From: Acidimicrobiaceae bacterium
GTDB lineage: Bacteria; Actinomycetota; Acidimicrobiia; Acidimicrobiales; Microtrichaceae
Length of the DNA: 9,998 nucleotides
Direction of reading: 5' to 3'
Assembly: GCA_003514205.1 (NCBI GenBank)
Contig: DORQ01000207.1
Coordinates: 1-9,998, forward strand
Numbering within the stretch: the stretch's first letter is position 1; each line of letters starts with the position of its first letter. The position numbers and the translations under genes are program-made. Shown piece after piece: positions 7,733-9,998 of the stretch. A model generated the notes under the pieces. The model was given only the letters and a program-made list of their open reading frames with translations, had not been told where the DNA came from and did not search any database.

Positions 7733-9998
7733 CGGGCATCGCTCCCAACAGGATCTCCGTAGAGGAAACCCCCGCCGCTGGTACCGACGTATACCCTGCC
7801 TGGAATTCGGAGGTCACCGGTAATCGAGGTGACATTCAGGTAGTTGCCGAGTGGGTGCCGACCGATCAATTCCCAGGTCAGCCCATCGTCAATTGAGCGG
7901 AAGTAGCCATTGGCTTGGTCGCCAGTTTGGCGTCCGTATAGATAGATCACCGCAGGCCCGCTTTGCTCTACTGCCGCACCAAACCCATAAGCAACAACCG
8001 ACTCGATACCTGGCGATCGAATCCACGGGGTCGCTCCGGCATCACCGGAATGGAAGAGGCCAGCGGTTCCAGCACTTGCCCACAACACCCCTGGTTCAGT
8101 TGGCGATCCCGCAATCTCACCGAAGATATGACACTCATTGGCCTCTGTGCACGGGGGAGAGAACGGCCGCTCCTCCCAGTTCATTCCGCCGTCGGTACTG
8201 CGAAGGAAATGCTGCTCGTCGTCGTAGAGGTAAAACGTGTGCGGCTCGAATCGATCAGCCGCCAAGGCCGTGCGGGTGAACCACCACATCAGTCGGTGGT
8301 AGCGACGATACCCACCCACATCAGGAAGTTCCGTCCAGTTGATGCCACCGTCTGTGGTCACAAAAGTGGACTTGGGTTTGTCGGTGTACTCCCAGGCTGA
8401 AAGGTAGTAGCTCGGTTGCCACACGAGGTTGTCTGCGTCTCCCGCACTCACTGCTATGTTCCCGCCGAACTGTTGGGGGCTCAGATTCTCGAACCGAGAG
8501 AAGGACGCTCCCCCATCTCTTGAAATCGCGCCCCGCGACTCACGCTTGTCGTCCCAGTAGCGCTGGTATTCGGCACCAACCCAGGCCACCACCGTTGGGT
8601 CGCCGCCGCTGTAGTCCACGTCGGTTCCACCCGCGAACGTGTCATCTACGAGCGGTAGGCGCGGATACTGGTCGAGGTTCTCGTGAAGAAACCCTTGGCG
8701 ATCCGCAATGGCCGAGACTGGGGAGGACGTCCCAACCGCGAGCAGGTCGCTCACAATCGATTCCTCGATTCCCCGCGAGGTGACCACCAGTTCAAGCTGA
8801 TCACCGGAGAACACTGAACGCGCAGTCCAAACACCCATCCCCTCAGCGAACCAGATCTGGTCTGGGTCCACAGGGTCGAAGAGCACCCGGCCAACGCTGA
8901 GCCAGGTGAAAATGTCACTGGCATCTATCCAGCCGATATCAGGGGACCTGGTGCTGATTTCAGGCTGAGTCCACGTCCTACCGCCATTGGTGCTTCGCCA
9001 GACGCTGCCGTTTGAACCTGAGGAATCCATCGCAATCAAGTGGTCCGGCTGGGTCGGCTGAACAGCAACGGACCATTCAGTCCGATCCGATTCGGGCGTG
9101 ATATCTGACCAACGCCCGCGCTCTGGGTCATAGCGCTGGAGTGAACCAACAGCGGCTCCATCGAGTCCGTTCATACTCACGAAGAGCAAACCGTCCACGA
9201 CTGTGCCCTCAAAGGCACCGAACTCTTCAGCCAGTTGTGGCCCCACGCTTGTCCACGACTGTCCGCCGTTCGAGGACCGATACACCGAGTCTCCAGAGAC
9301 TCCCGCGTAGGCCACTGAAGCATCCTCAGGATCGAACGAAACGAACGAGATACCCGGTGACGCCTCTTCAGATCGCTGGACCCCTGCCGGCACCTCCGAC
9401 TCTGGCACTTGCTCCCAGTTGAGTCCGCCATCGCTGGATCGCCAGAGCCCCTCGCGCCGAGATCCGAACAGCACCAAATTCGGATCTGTGGGCGAGACTG
9501 CGAGGCGCTCGGATCGTTGCCGAAATGCGCCATTGCCCGAGATATGGAACGGTCGGCGCGACCGCACCCAGGAAGCGCCCCCATCTCGACTCACGAGAAT
9601 CCAACCGGTGCGGCTCAACTCGCCGTTGCCGGGGGGAGCATCGTCACCAGTGGCAAGGTAGACCGTGTCTGGGTCAGAGTGGCTGACCGCAATCGACTCG
9701 ACCACGTAGTCCGAACCAAGTGCTCCCGGCACACGGTCTGCGCGGATCATCTGTTTCCATTCTTGCGACTCGCCATACCACCGGTATGCCCCGCCCACAT
9801 CGGTTCGTGCGTAGATTCGGCCACCACCGCCCGAACTCGTCGCTAGCCCAGTCACCCAACCGGCTCCGCCGATTCTTCCTTGTGACCACTGATAGGCAAG
9901 GTCAAGGTTGCCTCGCTCCACCTCCCGCGCTGGGTCTGGCGCTGCCGAGCTACCCGCCTCCCCCGTGGCTGAACCCGTCGGGAGCGAGATCCGCGAGT
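7729..9998 (-). CDS. GH74-like double beta-propeller protein, 5' end beyond the window
   Basis: The reading frame stays open to the right edge. The first in-window start candidate, GTG at 9921, has no properly spaced ribosome-binding site, so the N-terminus is missing. Numbering from that GTG, 730 residues are visible. The opening YQWSQGRIGGAGWVTG (10-25) and YARTDVGGAYRW (37-48) are hallmarks of GH74 xyloglucan hydrolases, as are SRGIEESIV (382-390) and the terminal FLYGDP (719-724). The two GH74 catalytic aspartates correspond to Asp41 and Asp407. Asp-box motifs (S-x-D-G-G-x-x-W type) occur at 111, 162, 216, 310, 467, 522, 575 and 676, fitting two seven-bladed propellers. Its only cysteines, 591 and 597, may form a disulfide, consistent with export. 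The 25 codons upstream of the GTG encode a Gly/Ser/Ala/Pro-rich stretch like a secretion linker. Endo-xyloglucanase activity is not certain; a glycan-binding or polysaccharide-trimming role is equally possible. Confidence 0.85.
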   Translation of the reverse strand, partial: SRISLPTGSATGEAGSSAAPDPAREVERGNLDLAYQWSQGRIGGAGWVTGLATSSGGGGRIYARTDVGGAYRWYGESQEWKQMIRADRVPGALGSDYVVESIAVSHSDPDTVYLATGDDAPPGNGELSRTGWILVSRDGGASWVRSRRPFHISGNGAFRQRSERLAVSPTDPNLVLFGSRREGLWRSSDGGLNWEQVPESEVPAGVQRSEEASPGISFVSFDPEDASVAYAGVSGDSVYRSSNGGQSWTSVGPQLAEEFGAFEGTVVDGLLFVSMNGLDGAAVGSLQRYDPERGRWSDITPESDRTEWSVAVQPTQPDHLIAMDSSGSNGSVWRSTNGGRTWTQPEISTRSPDIGWIDASDIFTWLSVGRVLFDPVDPDQIWFAEGMGVWTARSVFSGDQLELVVTSRGIEESIVSDLLAVGTSSPVSAIADRQGFLHENLDQYPRLPLVDDTFAGGTDVDYSGGDPTVVAWVGAEYQRYWDDKRESRGAISRDGGASFSRFENLSPQQFGGNIAVSAGDADNLVWQPSYYLSAWEYTDKPKSTFVTTDGGINWTELPDVGGYRRYHRLMWWFTRTALAADRFEPHTFYLYDDEQHFLRSTDGGMNWEERPFSPPCTEANECHIFGEIAGSPTEPGVLWASAGTAGLFHSGDAGATPWIRSPGIESVVAYGFGAAVEQSGPAVIYLYGRQTGDQANGYFRSIDDGLTWELIGRHPLGNYLNVTSITGDLRIPGRVYVGTSGGGFLYGDPVGSDAR

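Noticed and set aside
1..9998. Insertion sequence, phage or CRISPR signatures
   Set aside because: No transposase, integrase or inverted terminal repeats were seen, and the only direct repeat noted is the 23-bp pair, without spacers.

Overview
The window is about 60% GC, densely coded and entirely on the minus strand: eight genes read leftwards from the right edge, with almost no intergenic space. Base composition and gene style suggest a high-GC bacterium. An actinomycete-type lineage such as Acidimicrobiia is a guess; no rRNA, tRNA or marker gene in the window settles it.

Layout, in transcription order (right to left): (1) a large secreted-type double beta-propeller protein resembling GH74 xyloglucanases, cut by the right edge (7729-9998); (2) a family-4-type glycosyltransferase (6467-7732); (3) a polysaccharide flippase of the Wzx type (5149-6483); (4) a GT2-type glycosyltransferase (4175-5152); (5) a Wzy/O-antigen-ligase-type membrane protein (2827-4164); (6) a divergent GT4-like glycosyltransferase (1647-2837); (7) another GT4-type glycosyltransferase (514-1650); (8) a small ArsC-family reductase (118-477). 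Three junctions are ATGA stop/start overlaps, two more overlap by 17 and 11 bp, one gap is 10 bp, and the last gap before arsC is 36 bp. This points to one transcription unit whose promoter lies beyond the right edge.

Genes 2 to 7 form a recognisable Wzx/Wzy-dependent polysaccharide module. Four cytoplasmic glycosyltransferases would build a repeat unit on a lipid carrier, the flippase would move it across the membrane, and the polymerase would join units outside. The propeller protein, translationally coupled to the first glycosyltransferase, most likely acts on glycan outside the cell, either trimming or binding it. The initiating phosphoglycosyltransferase, chain-length regulator, export channel and sugar-nucleotide enzymes are not in the window. 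The ArsC homologue has no obvious link to the pathway and may be an unrelated passenger at the 3' end.

Bases 1-117 hold no gene I can support. They are very GC-rich and include a 23-bp tandem duplication spanning the arsC stop codon. I saw no mobile element, CRISPR array, RNA gene or clear terminator. The most interesting object is the GH74-like protein inside an exopolysaccharide operon, with both catalytic aspartates kept but the second active-site motif altered.
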